From Duganella rivi (GTDB lineage Bacteria > Pseudomonadota > Gammaproteobacteria > Burkholderiales > Burkholderiaceae_D): a stretch of DNA of 64,000 bases. A model generated the notes under the pieces. That model saw only the letters and a list, made by a program, of their open reading frames with translations. It was not told the DNA's origin and made no database searches. Where the stretch lies: positions 310,001 through 374,000 of the forward strand of contig NZ_WWCK01000002.1 in the NCBI RefSeq assembly GCF_009857435.1, written 5' to 3'. Both the position numbers and the translations under genes were made by a program. Numbering within the stretch: position 1 is the first letter of the stretch; every line of letters starts with the position of its first letter. Below are positions 17,053 to 26,746 of this stretch, in pieces.

Positions 17053-17556
17053 TCAGCCATTTTTCTTTTTCTTTTCCGGCGGCGGCAGCTGCACCATGCG
17101 GGTGCCGGCCAGTTTATCGTGCAGGAACTGGCGATCCTTGTCGAAGAAGGCAGTCAGGGACCACAGCAAGATGCCTGCGAAGATCGCCCCCAGCGCCTGC
17201 CAGCGGTGCAGATCCAAGGCCAGCGCCAGGACCAGCGCCGGCAAAATCCACATCCAGCTCAACACATAACGCACGGTTGCTGCGCGTGGCGACACACCGC
17301 CGCCGTTGGCGCCCAGCAGTTTCATGCGCCACGTCTTCATCGCCAGCGTCTGGCCGTCGCGGCTCCACTGATGGATAAAGTAGAAGCCCAGCACGAGGAA
17401 GGCCAGCGCCTGGCGCAGATGCTCAACCAGCGGCGTGTGGCTAGCGCGCGTTACAACCTCAAACACCAGAAACGGCAAGAACAGCACGGCAAAGCCGAGC
17501 AGCGATTCGTACACCATCGAAATCAGGCGGCGCTTGATAGTCGGGTTATTTGACAT
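17053..17556 (-). CDS. RDD family membrane protein
   Basis: This 167-residue integral membrane protein has the RDD domain (Arg in IKRRLISMVYE near the first helix; Asp in SRDGQTLAMKTWRMKLL) and three predicted helices near residues 22-40, 60-78 and 105-125. The C-terminus is charged (PPPEKKKKNG). ATG at 17556 starts MSNNPTIKRR; the reading frame is open upstream but overlaps the previous gene. It overlaps DUF3106 by 11 bp and is the last gene of the sigma-factor operon. Transport of a small solute is proposed for some RDD proteins; nothing specific is visible here. Confidence 0.85.
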   Translation of the reverse strand: MSNNPTIKRRLISMVYESLLGFAVLFLPFLVFEVVTRASHTPLVEHLRQALAFLVLGFYFIHQWSRDGQTLAMKTWRMKLLGANGGGVSPRAATVRYVLSWMWILPALVLALALDLHRWQALGAIFAGILLWSLTAFFDKDRQFLHDKLAGTRMVQLPPPEKKKKNG

Positions 17557-18256
17557 CGGCAGGGGCAGGTTGTACTGGTGGCGTTGGCGTGACGTTGGAA
17601 GCATTCGGCAGCGGTGCAGCCGCATCGGTGGCCGGGGCAGGGGGCGGCACGACAGGCGGCACCACCGGCGTAGCCACGCCTGGCGATGCAGTCGGCGCGG
17701 CCGGCTTGATCGGCGCCACGGTCTGCACCTTGGCTTGCGCCGGCGTTGGCAGATTGGCGACCTGTTTCTTGGTGGCCGGCTTGGCCGCCAGTTCCTTCTT
17801 CTGTTCGTCCGTCAGCAGCTGGTAGTTTTCCCACGACATCGATTTCTGCGACGGATTCAGCTTTTGCGCGCGGGCGTACGCTTGGCGTACCTGGCGGCGT
17901 TCTTCCGGCGTCATGCGCACCCATTCGCGCATGCGTTCCTGCACGCGCACTTGCTCATCGGGATTCATCTTGGCGTAGCGCTTGGCGATGCCCAGCCATT
18001 TCTGCTTGCGCACCGGCTCGATCTCGTCCCATTCACCGGCGAGCGGCTCCAGCGCCTGCTGCTGCGCGGGCGACAAGTCTTTCCACAGGATTTTTTCCGG
18101 CGCCTTGGCGGCGTTCTTGCCTTGCACGGCAGCCACCGGGGCCTTGACCAGCGCCGGCGCGTCCGGCTGATTGCCGACCCACACCGCGCCCGCTGCTGCT
18201 ACCGCTATCACCGCTACTGCACCTGCGCCCAGTTTGGCGCGACCGCTCCATGCCAT
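17546..18256 (-). CDS. DUF3106 domain-containing exported protein
   Basis: This 236-residue protein has an N-terminal transmembrane/signal segment (LGAGAVAVIAVAAAGAVWVG), a DUF3106 core rich in W, E and R (WKDLSPAQQQALEPLAGEWD, then RKQKWLGIAKRYAKMNPDEQ, about residues 58-130) and a low-complexity Pro/Ala tail from about 160. Function is unknown. It sits five bases after the DUF3619 gene and overlaps rdd, in a four-gene block under the ECF sigma factor. Confidence 0.88.
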   Translation of the reverse strand: MAWSGRAKLGAGAVAVIAVAAAGAVWVGNQPDAPALVKAPVAAVQGKNAAKAPEKILWKDLSPAQQQALEPLAGEWDEIEPVRKQKWLGIAKRYAKMNPDEQVRVQERMREWVRMTPEERRQVRQAYARAQKLNPSQKSMSWENYQLLTDEQKKELAAKPATKKQVANLPTPAQAKVQTVAPIKPAAPTASPGVATPVVPPVVPPPAPATDAAAPLPNASNVTPTPPVQPAPADVK

Positions 18257-18260
18257 ACGC

Positions 18261-18674
18261 TTACTCGCTTTGCGACAGATAGGCGTTGAAGCCGTGGTCC
18301 AGATAGGCGTTCAGCGGCAGTTCGTCCGACAGCACGGCGGCGTCGATTTCGGCCAGATCCGCGATCCGTTCCTGCTGCTCGTACTGGTAGATGCCGACCA
18401 TGCCGATGATCAGCGCCAGTGCCGGCACCGCCATGCTGACGCGGCCCGCCCACGCAAACTGCGAGAAGAAGCCGCTGATGCCGCCGCCGGCGACTGCCAG
18501 CTCAGCCTTGGTTACGCGCACCGACAGCGGTTGCTCAACGTGGGCTTTCTTGCGCGCGAGCGCCATCTGGCGCGCCTTGGCCAAGCGGTCTGTGGTCGAA
18601 GCCGGCAGCTCGTCCAGCTTTTCATTGAGCGCGTGGCGCACTTTGTAAGCGAAATTCAGATCGTCGGTGTTCAT
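18261..18674 (-). CDS. DUF3619 family membrane protein, probable anti-sigma partner
   Basis: The 137-residue protein has a cytoplasmic N-terminal helical part (LNFAYKVRHALNEKLDELPA), one predicted transmembrane helix near residues 80-97 (VSMAVPALALIIGMVGIYQY) and a short C-terminal periplasmic tail. Its start overlaps the sigma factor stop by 4 bp (ATGA). Genes in this position next to ECF sigma factors commonly encode anti-sigma factors, and the topology fits, but no zinc-binding anti-sigma motif is visible. Hence the role is inference. Confidence 0.85.
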   Translation of the reverse strand: MNTDDLNFAYKVRHALNEKLDELPASTTDRLAKARQMALARKKAHVEQPLSVRVTKAELAVAGGGISGFFSQFAWAGRVSMAVPALALIIGMVGIYQYEQQERIADLAEIDAAVLSDELPLNAYLDHGFNAYLSQSE

Positions 18675-19237
18675 AATTTAATTCCCTTGGCTGCCAGCGC
18701 CTCGGCCAGCGCGTGTGTTGCTCTTGAGCAATGCGTTTTGACGCTGCCTTCCGAGCAGCCCATCGCCTCGGCCGTCTCGGCCACGTCCATATCCTGCCAA
18801 TAACGCATAAGGAAGGCTTCTCGTTGACGTGCCGGAAGCTTTTGTACTTCGGCATCGATAATGGCCAGCGTTTGCTGCCGTTCGACCTGGTCGGCGCTCG
18901 ATTCGCCGGCCTCGCCGTCCTGCGCCGAGTACGATTCGAGTATATCAAAGTCCTCGTGCTCGTCGCCGGAGGGGCCCATGCTGGAAAACAGGCTAACCCA
19001 GGTGTTGCGGACTTTCTCGCGGCGGAAGTAGTCGAGAATGGTGGTTTGCAGGATGCGCTGGAACAGCATCGGCAGCTCGGCAGCCGGCTTGTCGCCGTAT
19101 TTTTCGGCGAGCTTGATCATCGCGTCCTGCACGATATCGAGAGCGGATTCGTCCTTGCGTACTGCGTAGACGGCTTGCTTGAAGGCCCGGCGTTCGACGT
19201 TTTCGAGGAAGTCGGATAATTCTTTGTCTGTGGCCAT
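18671..19237 (-). CDS. RNA polymerase sigma factor, ECF type
   Basis: The 188-residue protein has region 2 (FKQAVYAVRKDESALDIVQD, then AMIKLAEKY, about residues 18-45) and region 4 (LPARQREAFLMRYWQDMDVA, then CSEGSVKTHCSRATHALAEA, about 128-180). The linker holds an acidic stretch (GDEHEDFDILE). It belongs to the RpoE-like group common in Burkholderiales with DUF3619 and DUF3106 downstream. Signals and targets are unknown. Confidence 0.9.
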   Translation of the reverse strand: MATDKELSDFLENVERRAFKQAVYAVRKDESALDIVQDAMIKLAEKYGDKPAAELPMLFQRILQTTILDYFRREKVRNTWVSLFSSMGPSGDEHEDFDILESYSAQDGEAGESSADQVERQQTLAIIDAEVQKLPARQREAFLMRYWQDMDVAETAEAMGCSEGSVKTHCSRATHALAEALAAKGIKL

Positions 19238-19680
19238 GCGTCGGGATGTTTTGAACTGTGGCGCATGCTAGCAAAAAACGTCATGTTTTGCATGGTTTTA
19301 GCTCAAAAACGACCATTTTCCAAATTAGCTCTTGCTGAAACGGGTGGGCCGGTGTACCGTATGGGACGCTTTGAACAACCCCGAAGCTCTATGGTCTGGT
19401 CGCAGCAGGCACACAACGCCGCAAACGACACGACGCGCTTTCATATGTAGGCAGTTTGCTCTCGCCCGTACCACAAGTACGAGAGGTACGCATAACCACT
19501 ACGGAAAACCCGGCCAAACGAGAGTTTGCGCTAGCATCGCTTTGCACGTCACTACGGTTGGCGGAAGAGGCAGTGCGACCGCATAAATAAAGGGAGTCTG
19601 GGCAGAGCTGTAGCGGTAGGTGTACTTCGTTAGGACAGAGCATCCGATCAATCTCCAATGGACCTTGAAAGGAATGTTTC
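19238..19680 (+). promoter_or_regulatory. Long ilvI leader with small hairpins
   Basis: This 443-bp gap precedes the ilv operon and has no convincing gene. A short open frame (19265-19450) lacks the Leu/Val/Ile run of a classical attenuator peptide. The second half can form small stems: CGTAC (19467-19471) with GTACG (19477-19481), flanked by CTCT (19459-19462) with AGAG (19482-19485); and CAAAC (19515-19519) with GTTTG (19524-19528) around a GAGA tetraloop. A structured 5' UTR controlling ilv expression is likely. An ilvH-type RNA motif has been described in betaproteobacteria; I cannot test a match here. Confidence 0.5.
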
Positions 19681-21420
19681 ATGAATACCGAAGCATCTTC
19701 ACAAAGCAGTAATCAACTGACTGGCGCAGAAATCGTCGTCCGTTGCTTGGCGGAAGAGGGCGTAGAACACGTCTTCGGCTATCCAGGCGGTGCGGTTCTG
19801 TACATTTACGACGCCATCTTCAAGCAAGACAAATTCCAACACGTTCTGGTACGCCACGAGCAGGCTGCGATCCACGCTGCCGATGCTTACTCGCGCTCGT
19901 CGGATAAAGTCGGTGTTGCACTAGTGACGTCCGGCCCGGGCGTGACCAATGCCGTGACCGGCCTGTCCACTGCGTACATGGACTCAATCCCGATGGTGGT
20001 GATCTCGGGCCAAGTGCCGAGCCACGCTATCGGCCAGGATGCATTCCAGGAATGCGACACGGTCGGTATTACCCGCCCGGTGGTCAAGCACAACTTCTTG
20101 GTCAAGGACGTTAAAGACTTGGCCGAGACCATCAAGAAAGCCTTCTTCATCGCCCGCACCGGCCGTCCAGGCCCCGTGCTGGTGGATATTCCGAAGGACA
20201 TCTCGATGCACAAAACGACGTACTCGTACCCGAAAGAGGTCGAGATGCGTTCGTACAAACCGGTAGACAAAGGCCACTCCGGCCAGATCCGCAAGGCAGT
20301 GCAACTGCTGCTGCAAGCTGAACGCCCGATGATTTACACCGGCGGCGGCGTGATTCTGGCCAATGCCTCGCCGGAACTGAACAAGCTGGTCGACAAGCTT
20401 GGCTTCCCAGTCACCAACACGCTGATGGGCTTGGGCGCGTATCGCGCCAGCGACGAGAAATTCGTCGGCATGCCGGGCATGCATGGTACTTACGAAGCCA
20501 ATATGGCGATGCAGAACTGCGACGTGCTGATCGCCATCGGCGCGCGTTTCGATGACCGCGTGATCGGCAATCCGAAACACTTCGCCTCCAACCCGCGCAA
20601 GATCATTCACGTCGACATCGACCCATCGTCGATCTCCAAGCGCGTGAAAGTGGACATTCCTATCGTCGGCAACGTCAAAGACGTGCTGATCGAATTCCTG
20701 GCCCAGCTCGACGCTGCGGATGCCAAGCCTAACGCGCCTGCGCTCAAAGACTGGTGGAAGCAGATCAACGAATGGCGCGGCAAGGACTGCCTCAAGTACG
20801 CCTCGTCCGACCTGGTGATCAAGCCACAAGCCGTGGTGCAAAAAGTGTGGGAAGTGACCAAGGGCGACGCCTTCATCACCTCCGACGTGGGCCAGCACCA
20901 GATGTGGGCTGCGCAGTACTACCCGTTCGACAAGCCTAAGCGCTGGGTCAACTCGGGCGGCCTGGGTACCATGGGCGTGGGCCTGCCGTACGCCATGGGC
21001 GTGCAGATGGCGAACCCTGACGCCACGGTGGCCTGCATCACCGGCGAAGGTTCGATCCAGATGTGCATCCAGGAGCTGGCGACCTGCAAGCAGTACCACC
21101 TGACGCCGAAGATCATCATGCTGAACAACCGCTTCCTGGGCATGGTTCGCCAGTGGCAGCAGATCGATTACGGTTCGCGCTATTCCGAGTCCTACATGGA
21201 TTCGCTGCCGAACTTCGAGAAGCTGGCCGAGGCTTATGGCCACGTCGGCATGCGCATTGAAAAACCGGGCGATGTTGATGGCGCACTGCGTGACGCCTTT
21301 GCCATGAAAGACAAACTGGTCTTCATGAACTTCATTACCGATCAAGGGGAAAACGTCTGGCCGATGGTGAAAGCAGGCAAGGGCCTCTCTGAAATGCTGC
21401 TGGGTTCGGAGGATCTCTAA
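19681..21420 (+). CDS. ilvI: acetolactate synthase, large (catalytic) subunit
   Basis: This 579-residue ThDP enzyme condenses pyruvate with pyruvate or 2-ketobutyrate for Val/Leu/Ile synthesis. Landmarks: EHVFGYPGGAVLYIYDAIF (about residues 30-48), including the ThDP-contacting Glu in VRHEQAAIHAADAY; the FAD-binding middle domain; and the ThDP motif GEGSIQMCIQELATC...MLNNRFLGMVRQW near 457-495. Gly-Glu-Gly replaces the common Gly-Asp-Gly, as I recall for other Burkholderiales. An AAAGGAATGTTTC RBS lies just before the ATG. ilvH starts two bases after the stop. Confidence 0.97.
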   Translation: MNTEASSQSSNQLTGAEIVVRCLAEEGVEHVFGYPGGAVLYIYDAIFKQDKFQHVLVRHEQAAIHAADAYSRSSDKVGVALVTSGPGVTNAVTGLSTAYMDSIPMVVISGQVPSHAIGQDAFQECDTVGITRPVVKHNFLVKDVKDLAETIKKAFFIARTGRPGPVLVDIPKDISMHKTTYSYPKEVEMRSYKPVDKGHSGQIRKAVQLLLQAERPMIYTGGGVILANASPELNKLVDKLGFPVTNTLMGLGAYRASDEKFVGMPGMHGTYEANMAMQNCDVLIAIGARFDDRVIGNPKHFASNPRKIIHVDIDPSSISKRVKVDIPIVGNVKDVLIEFLAQLDAADAKPNAPALKDWWKQINEWRGKDCLKYASSDLVIKPQAVVQKVWEVTKGDAFITSDVGQHQMWAAQYYPFDKPKRWVNSGGLGTMGVGLPYAMGVQMANPDATVACITGEGSIQMCIQELATCKQYHLTPKIIMLNNRFLGMVRQWQQIDYGSRYSESYMDSLPNFEKLAEAYGHVGMRIEKPGDVDGALRDAFAMKDKLVFMNFITDQGENVWPMVKAGKGLSEMLLGSEDL

Positions 21421-21421
21421 C

Positions 21422-22983
<1,562 letters not shown>

Positions 22984-23001
22984 GCAGTTTCTTCCTCACG
23001 C

Positions 23002-23027
23002 AAAAAGCCGGCACATGCCGGCTTTTT
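23002..23027 (+). terminator. Rho-independent terminator after ilvC
   Basis: AAAAAGCCGGC (23002-23012) pairs perfectly with GCCGGCTTTTT (23017-23027) across ACAT. The stem ends in a T-run. The symmetry would let it work in both directions. It ends the ilvI-ilvH-ilvC unit. Confidence 0.93.
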
Positions 23028-23063
23028 GTTTTGTATGATTTGGTTTTGCACGTGGAGAAATTG

Positions 23064-23852
23064 ATGATTCCTGCTGATGTACGTGACGATATTCTTCGGC
23101 GCATCCGTGATGCCGAAGCAGAGCATGGTGTGCGTGTTTTGTTAGCTGTCGAATCGGGGAGTCGTGCTTGGGGATTTGAATCGCCGAACAGCGATTACGA
23201 TGCGCGCTTCATTTATGTGCATCCTAAAGACTGGTACGTGTCCGTTGGGCTGGAAGAGCAGCGTGATGTGATTGAGTACCCGATTGTCGATGACATCGAC
23301 ATCAACGGATGGGATTTGCGTAAAGCGTTGCGGCTTTTTTGGAAATCTAATCCGGCGTTCGTGGAGTGGATTCAGTCGTCGATTGTCTACACGCAGCACG
23401 GCAGTTTCGCGGACGATGCGCGCCAGTTGCTGCCGTCTGTGTATTCCTGCGAAAGCGGCATCTATCACTACCGCAGCATGGCCAAGACTAATTTTCGAGG
23501 CTATCTGAAAGGCGACATGGTGCCGTTAAAGAAGTACTTTTACGTGCTGCGCCCATTGCTGGCGGTGCGCTGGCTGGAACGCTATGGCACTGCTGCGCCA
23601 ATCGAATTCAGCAAGCTAATGCACTTGCTGGGTGACGACCGCACTTTACTTGCCGATATCGAAGTGCTGCTAGCGAAGAAGCGCGCTGCGCCTGAGTTGG
23701 GCTTGGATCGTCCAGTTGCCAGTATTAATGCATTTATCGAGGCGGAATTAACGCGGCTGGAAACCGTCGCGCCTGCACGGTTTGAGCGCGGCGATGTGCT
23801 ACCTGAGTTGAATTCGCTATTCCACCGTAGCCTCGCGCAGGCGTGGACGTAG
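23064..23852 (+). CDS. nucleotidyltransferase superfamily protein (YcgL/COG3541 type)
   Basis: The 262-residue protein carries the polymerase-beta-type nucleotidyltransferase signature: SGSRAWGFESPNSDYDARFI (residues 31-50), with Asp44 and Asp46 as metal ligands and a Gly-Ser start. The C-terminal region is helical (KALRLFWKSNPAFVEWIQS; YYRSMAKTNF; KKYFYVLRPLLAVRWLERYG), as in COG3541. The reaction is unknown. ATG 23064 is chosen for GGAGA six bases upstream; the frame extends to 23031 into the terminator. It separates ilvC from pssA-leuA and has no obvious partner. Confidence 0.82.
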   Translation: MIPADVRDDILRRIRDAEAEHGVRVLLAVESGSRAWGFESPNSDYDARFIYVHPKDWYVSVGLEEQRDVIEYPIVDDIDINGWDLRKALRLFWKSNPAFVEWIQSSIVYTQHGSFADDARQLLPSVYSCESGIYHYRSMAKTNFRGYLKGDMVPLKKYFYVLRPLLAVRWLERYGTAAPIEFSKLMHLLGDDRTLLADIEVLLAKKRAAPELGLDRPVASINAFIEAELTRLETVAPARFERGDVLPELNSLFHRSLAQAWT

Positions 23853-23853
23853 T

Positions 23854-24105
23854 TCAGGCCGCGTGGAGATAGTGAGCGAGAATGGCGAGCAGGATCAGGC
23901 TAGCGATGCCGAACACCATGGTGAAGGCGCCCGAGATGACGACCTTGCCGTCTATGCGGGTGTGAATGACGGTTGAACTATAGATGGCTTCTTTAGGCGT
24001 TTCCGCGCGGGCGCGCCCCAGCGATACGATGGGAATGAGGATGCGGCCCACGCCATAGAATATGACTTCGAACAACAGCGGTATGAAGAATTCCAGGACG
24101 GCCAT
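23854..24105 (-). CDS. small two-helix membrane protein, unknown function
   Basis: The 83-residue product has a hydrophobic N-terminal helix (AVLEFFIPLLFEVIFYGVGR, residues 2-21) and a C-terminal helix (GAFTMVFGIASLILLAILAH), with a soluble middle. ATG 24105 is supported by TAGGAG eight bases upstream. It is convergent with the nucleotidyltransferase (stops two bases apart). No family recognised. Confidence 0.7.
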   Translation of the reverse strand: MAVLEFFIPLLFEVIFYGVGRILIPIVSLGRARAETPKEAIYSSTVIHTRIDGKVVISGAFTMVFGIASLILLAILAHYLHAA

Positions 24106-24172
24106 GATCACGTCTCCTAATGGTCGGAACCGCATGATAACAAGCTTCGTGCGTCCTACTATTAGCAGATGC

Positions 24173-24898
24173 TTAAGATATCCGGCGACGCCGGGCCAAG
24201 GCGCCGACCAGCCCTAAACCTGCGACTAGCATGGCGTAGGTAGATGGCTCAGGCACCGGATTTGCCAGCAGCGCCACTTCATTGCCAGTCAACGCGCCAT
24301 CGTAAATGCGGACGTCATCAATGGTGCCTTGGAAGAATTCCGCGTACGGATCGAACTGGCGGCCGAGGCGGGTGTAGGTGCCGCCCGTAACGCTGGTCAG
24401 TGCATACCCCACCGATGCCGCCAGCGTGCCATTCACGTACAGGCGCGAGACGTTGTTAGCGGCGTCCACAGTTAGAGCGTAGTGATCGGTCATGCCAGGG
24501 GCGCCAAAGGCAACGCCGGTTGAGAGCCAATTGTCGGCGGCGCGGATGTTGCCCGATGGGTCGGTGCCGATGTAGAAGCCGCCGCCGGTATTCGCCTGCG
24601 AGATCACCTCGGTGTACGAGCCTTGCGCCACGGCGCGCTGGGCAAAGAAGCTCACCGAGTAACTGCCGCTAGTGGGGACGAGGTAGCTGCTGAACTGGAC
24701 GTAGTCGCCATCACCATCCAGCGTCAGTACACCGCCGGCGGTACTGGCGCCACCCAGCAGCGTGCCGTTGGCGCTACCAGCGCTATCGGTTACGCCGGAA
24801 GTGAAGTCGTAGTGGTGAATGAGTGTGGCTGCCTGTACCTGAGCCGCACTGGCCAGCAGCAAACCTGCTGCCAAGGGAAGTACTTTATTCGCATTCAT
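24173..24898 (-). CDS. LamG-type concanavalin-like protein with PEP-CTERM sorting signal
   Basis: The 241-residue exported protein starts with a signal peptide (MNANKVLPLAAGLLLASAAQ). About residues 25-200 form a laminin G/concanavalin A-like beta sandwich (LIHHYDFTSGVTDSAGSANG, then TIDDVRIYDGALTGNEVALL). The C-terminus is a textbook PEP-CTERM signal: VPEPSTYAMLVAGLGLVGAL then RRRR, recognised by exosortase (EpsH/XrtA) in exopolysaccharide-making betaproteobacteria. The start at 24898 has GGAG six bases upstream. No exosortase gene lies in the window. Confidence 0.9.
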   Translation of the reverse strand: MNANKVLPLAAGLLLASAAQVQAATLIHHYDFTSGVTDSAGSANGTLLGGASTAGGVLTLDGDGDYVQFSSYLVPTSGSYSVSFFAQRAVAQGSYTEVISQANTGGGFYIGTDPSGNIRAADNWLSTGVAFGAPGMTDHYALTVDAANNVSRLYVNGTLAASVGYALTSVTGGTYTRLGRQFDPYAEFFQGTIDDVRIYDGALTGNEVALLANPVPEPSTYAMLVAGLGLVGALARRRRIS

Positions 24899-25099
24899 TG
24901 ATGTCTCCTCGCCGAGGTATTTTTGTTCAAATGGAATAAGTTTGAATGTCGATTTTATATTGATATTTACCCCGGATAAAGCTCCCGTCGCAAAATACCA
25001 CAGTGTAAAAATGTTACAAACGCTCACTATGTCTTACAGGTGCGCTCAGGAAATTCATGTACAGTGCGGCTTGTCGTTATCTTAACTCTGGAGCCCGCA

Positions 25100-25867
25100 A
25101 TGAATATGATGAACAAACTCGCCGCCGCTGCTGCTGTGTCTTTCGCGCTGGCCGCGCACGCTGCTCCGGTTGAGTCGCTGCCGACTGCCGGCACGCTGGT
25201 GGTGGTGCCCGCTTACGGCGAGGTCAAGCACGCCAACGATCAAGCCACCGTCACGCTGGCGATCGAGGAGCAAGACAAGGACAAGGCCGCCGCCGCCTCG
25301 CGCGTCAACGCCAAGATGAAGCAGGGCGCGGATATCGTGAAGAAGGAAGATCCGCAAGCGAGCCTGAAAACGCAGGGCTACTATACCTACCCGGTCTACC
25401 CGGAAGAGCGCGTATTGCCGAACGGCCAGCCGGTCAAGCAGCCGCGCGTGCCAACCGCGTGGCGCGTCGGCCAGTATTTGCAAGTGACCACGACCAATCT
25501 CGACAAGCTGCCGAAGACGGTCGCCGCCGCGCAAAAGATTCTGACGCTGAACGCGATTAACTTTGGCCTGACGCCGGAAACCACCAAGAAGCTCGACGAT
25601 GAACGCATCGCCGCCACCTACAAGAATCTGAACGAGCGCATCAACTCGATCGCCGGCGCCATGGGCCGCAAGGTTAGCGACGCCGTGCTCGATACGGTCG
25701 ACTTCGAAGGTTCTGGCAACTATGCTCAGCGCGAAGCCGCCTACGCGCCAGCGCCAATGATGATGCGCATGAAAACCGCCGACAGCGCGGACGTCGCCGA
25801 ACCAAGCTTCGAGCCGGGCGAAACCACCTTGCAGATGCAACTGGTCGGCAAGGTGCGCTTCAAGTAA
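25100..25867 (+). CDS. SIMPL domain-containing periplasmic protein (DUF541), paralogue 1
   Basis: The 255-residue protein has a signal peptide (MNMMNKLAAAAAVSFALAAH) and a SIMPL/DUF541 (YggE-like) domain. The body contains GTLVVVPAYGEVKHANDQAT, DKDKAAAASRVNAKMKQG and ASLKTQGYYTYPVYPEE, with a C-terminal FEPGETTLQMQLVGKVRFK. Family members are periplasmic or membrane-associated with no defined enzymatic activity. ATG 25100 has GGAG at good spacing; the ORF is open further upstream without similarity. The next gene is a close paralogue in tandem. Confidence 0.85.
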   Translation: MNMMNKLAAAAAVSFALAAHAAPVESLPTAGTLVVVPAYGEVKHANDQATVTLAIEEQDKDKAAAASRVNAKMKQGADIVKKEDPQASLKTQGYYTYPVYPEERVLPNGQPVKQPRVPTAWRVGQYLQVTTTNLDKLPKTVAAAQKILTLNAINFGLTPETTKKLDDERIAATYKNLNERINSIAGAMGRKVSDAVLDTVDFEGSGNYAQREAAYAPAPMMMRMKTADSADVAEPSFEPGETTLQMQLVGKVRFK

Positions 25868-25929
25868 GGCGACCTCAGCCCCTGCGTTTGAGGTAGAGTG
25901 TTATTTTTATCTCAACGCAGGAGCTTGCA

Positions 25930-26679
25930 ATGAAATACCTTGCGATGGCCGCACTCGCGGCCTGCGTGTTCACCGCCCACGCTCAATCCCTGTCCACCGC
26001 TGGCACGCTGGTGGTGGTGCCCGCGTTTGGCGAGGTCAAGCGCACCAACGATCAGGCCACGATCACGCTGTCGGTGGAAGAGATGGACAAGGACAAGGCC
26101 GCCGCCGCCTCGCGCGTCAACACCAAGATGAAGCAGGGGCTGGACATCGTCAAGAAGGCCGATCCGCAAGCCAGCCTGAAAACGCAGGGCTATTACACAT
26201 ATCCCGTCTACGCGGAAGAAGCACCGCTGCCGCCGGGCCAGCAGCGCAAGCCGCGCGTGCCGACCTCGTGGCGCGTGGGCCAGTCGCTGCAAGTGATCAC
26301 CACCAATCTCGACAGCCTGCCCAAGACCGTGGCTGCCGCCCAGTCCATACTGAGCCTGAACAACCTGCATTTCGGCCTGTCGCCGGAAACCACGCGCCAG
26401 CTGGAAGACCAGCGTATTGCCGCCACTTATCTCAACTTGAATGAACGCATCGCCTCGATCGCCAAGGCCATGGGCCGCAAGCTGGGCGACGCCGTGCTCG
26501 ATACGGTGGACTTTGAAGGCTCGGGCAACTACAGCAATCGCGTGGAAGCCACCGCCTCGCGCATGATGATGGCGGCACCGGCCGCGCCGCCTGCACCTCA
26601 AGGCGTGGCCGAGCCAAGTTTTGAACCCGGCGAAACCACCTTGTCGATGCGTTTGGTGGGCAAGGTGCGCTTCAAGTAA
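25930..26679 (+). CDS. SIMPL domain-containing periplasmic protein (DUF541), paralogue 2
   Basis: The 249-residue protein has a signal peptide (MKYLAMAALAACVFTAHAQS) and aligns along its full length with the preceding gene: GTLVVVPAFGEVK, then DKDKAAAASRVNTKMKQG, ASLKTQGYYTYPVY, LDTVDFEGSGNYSNR and FEPGETTLSMRLVGKVRFK. Only the signal peptides and the linkers (for example APPAPQGVAEPSF) differ much. A GGAG RBS precedes the ATG. The 62-bp gap suggests a shared transcript, although separate promoters are possible. Confidence 0.85.
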   Translation: MKYLAMAALAACVFTAHAQSLSTAGTLVVVPAFGEVKRTNDQATITLSVEEMDKDKAAAASRVNTKMKQGLDIVKKADPQASLKTQGYYTYPVYAEEAPLPPGQQRKPRVPTSWRVGQSLQVITTNLDSLPKTVAAAQSILSLNNLHFGLSPETTRQLEDQRIAATYLNLNERIASIAKAMGRKLGDAVLDTVDFEGSGNYSNRVEATASRMMMAAPAAPPAPQGVAEPSFEPGETTLSMRLVGKVRFK

Positions 26680-26681
26680 GC

Positions 26682-26711
26682 GTGCCATGTGGCGGTCGGC
26701 TCCTCTATAAT
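26682..26711 (+). promoter_or_regulatory. Candidate sigma-70 promoter for pssA-leuA
   Basis: A perfect TATAAT lies at 26706-26711. GTGCCA (26682-26687) could serve as a weak -35 with an 18-bp spacer. It sits 35 bp before the pssA ATG and in the only gap before that gene. The -35 is a guess. Confidence 0.5.
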
Positions 26712-26746
26712 GATGGCGCAATCCCGATAACGAGAAACGGACCACT

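Noticed and set aside
19265..19450. A leader peptide for ilv attenuation
   Set aside because: The 61-codon frame has no run of Leu, Val or Ile codons and no RBS.
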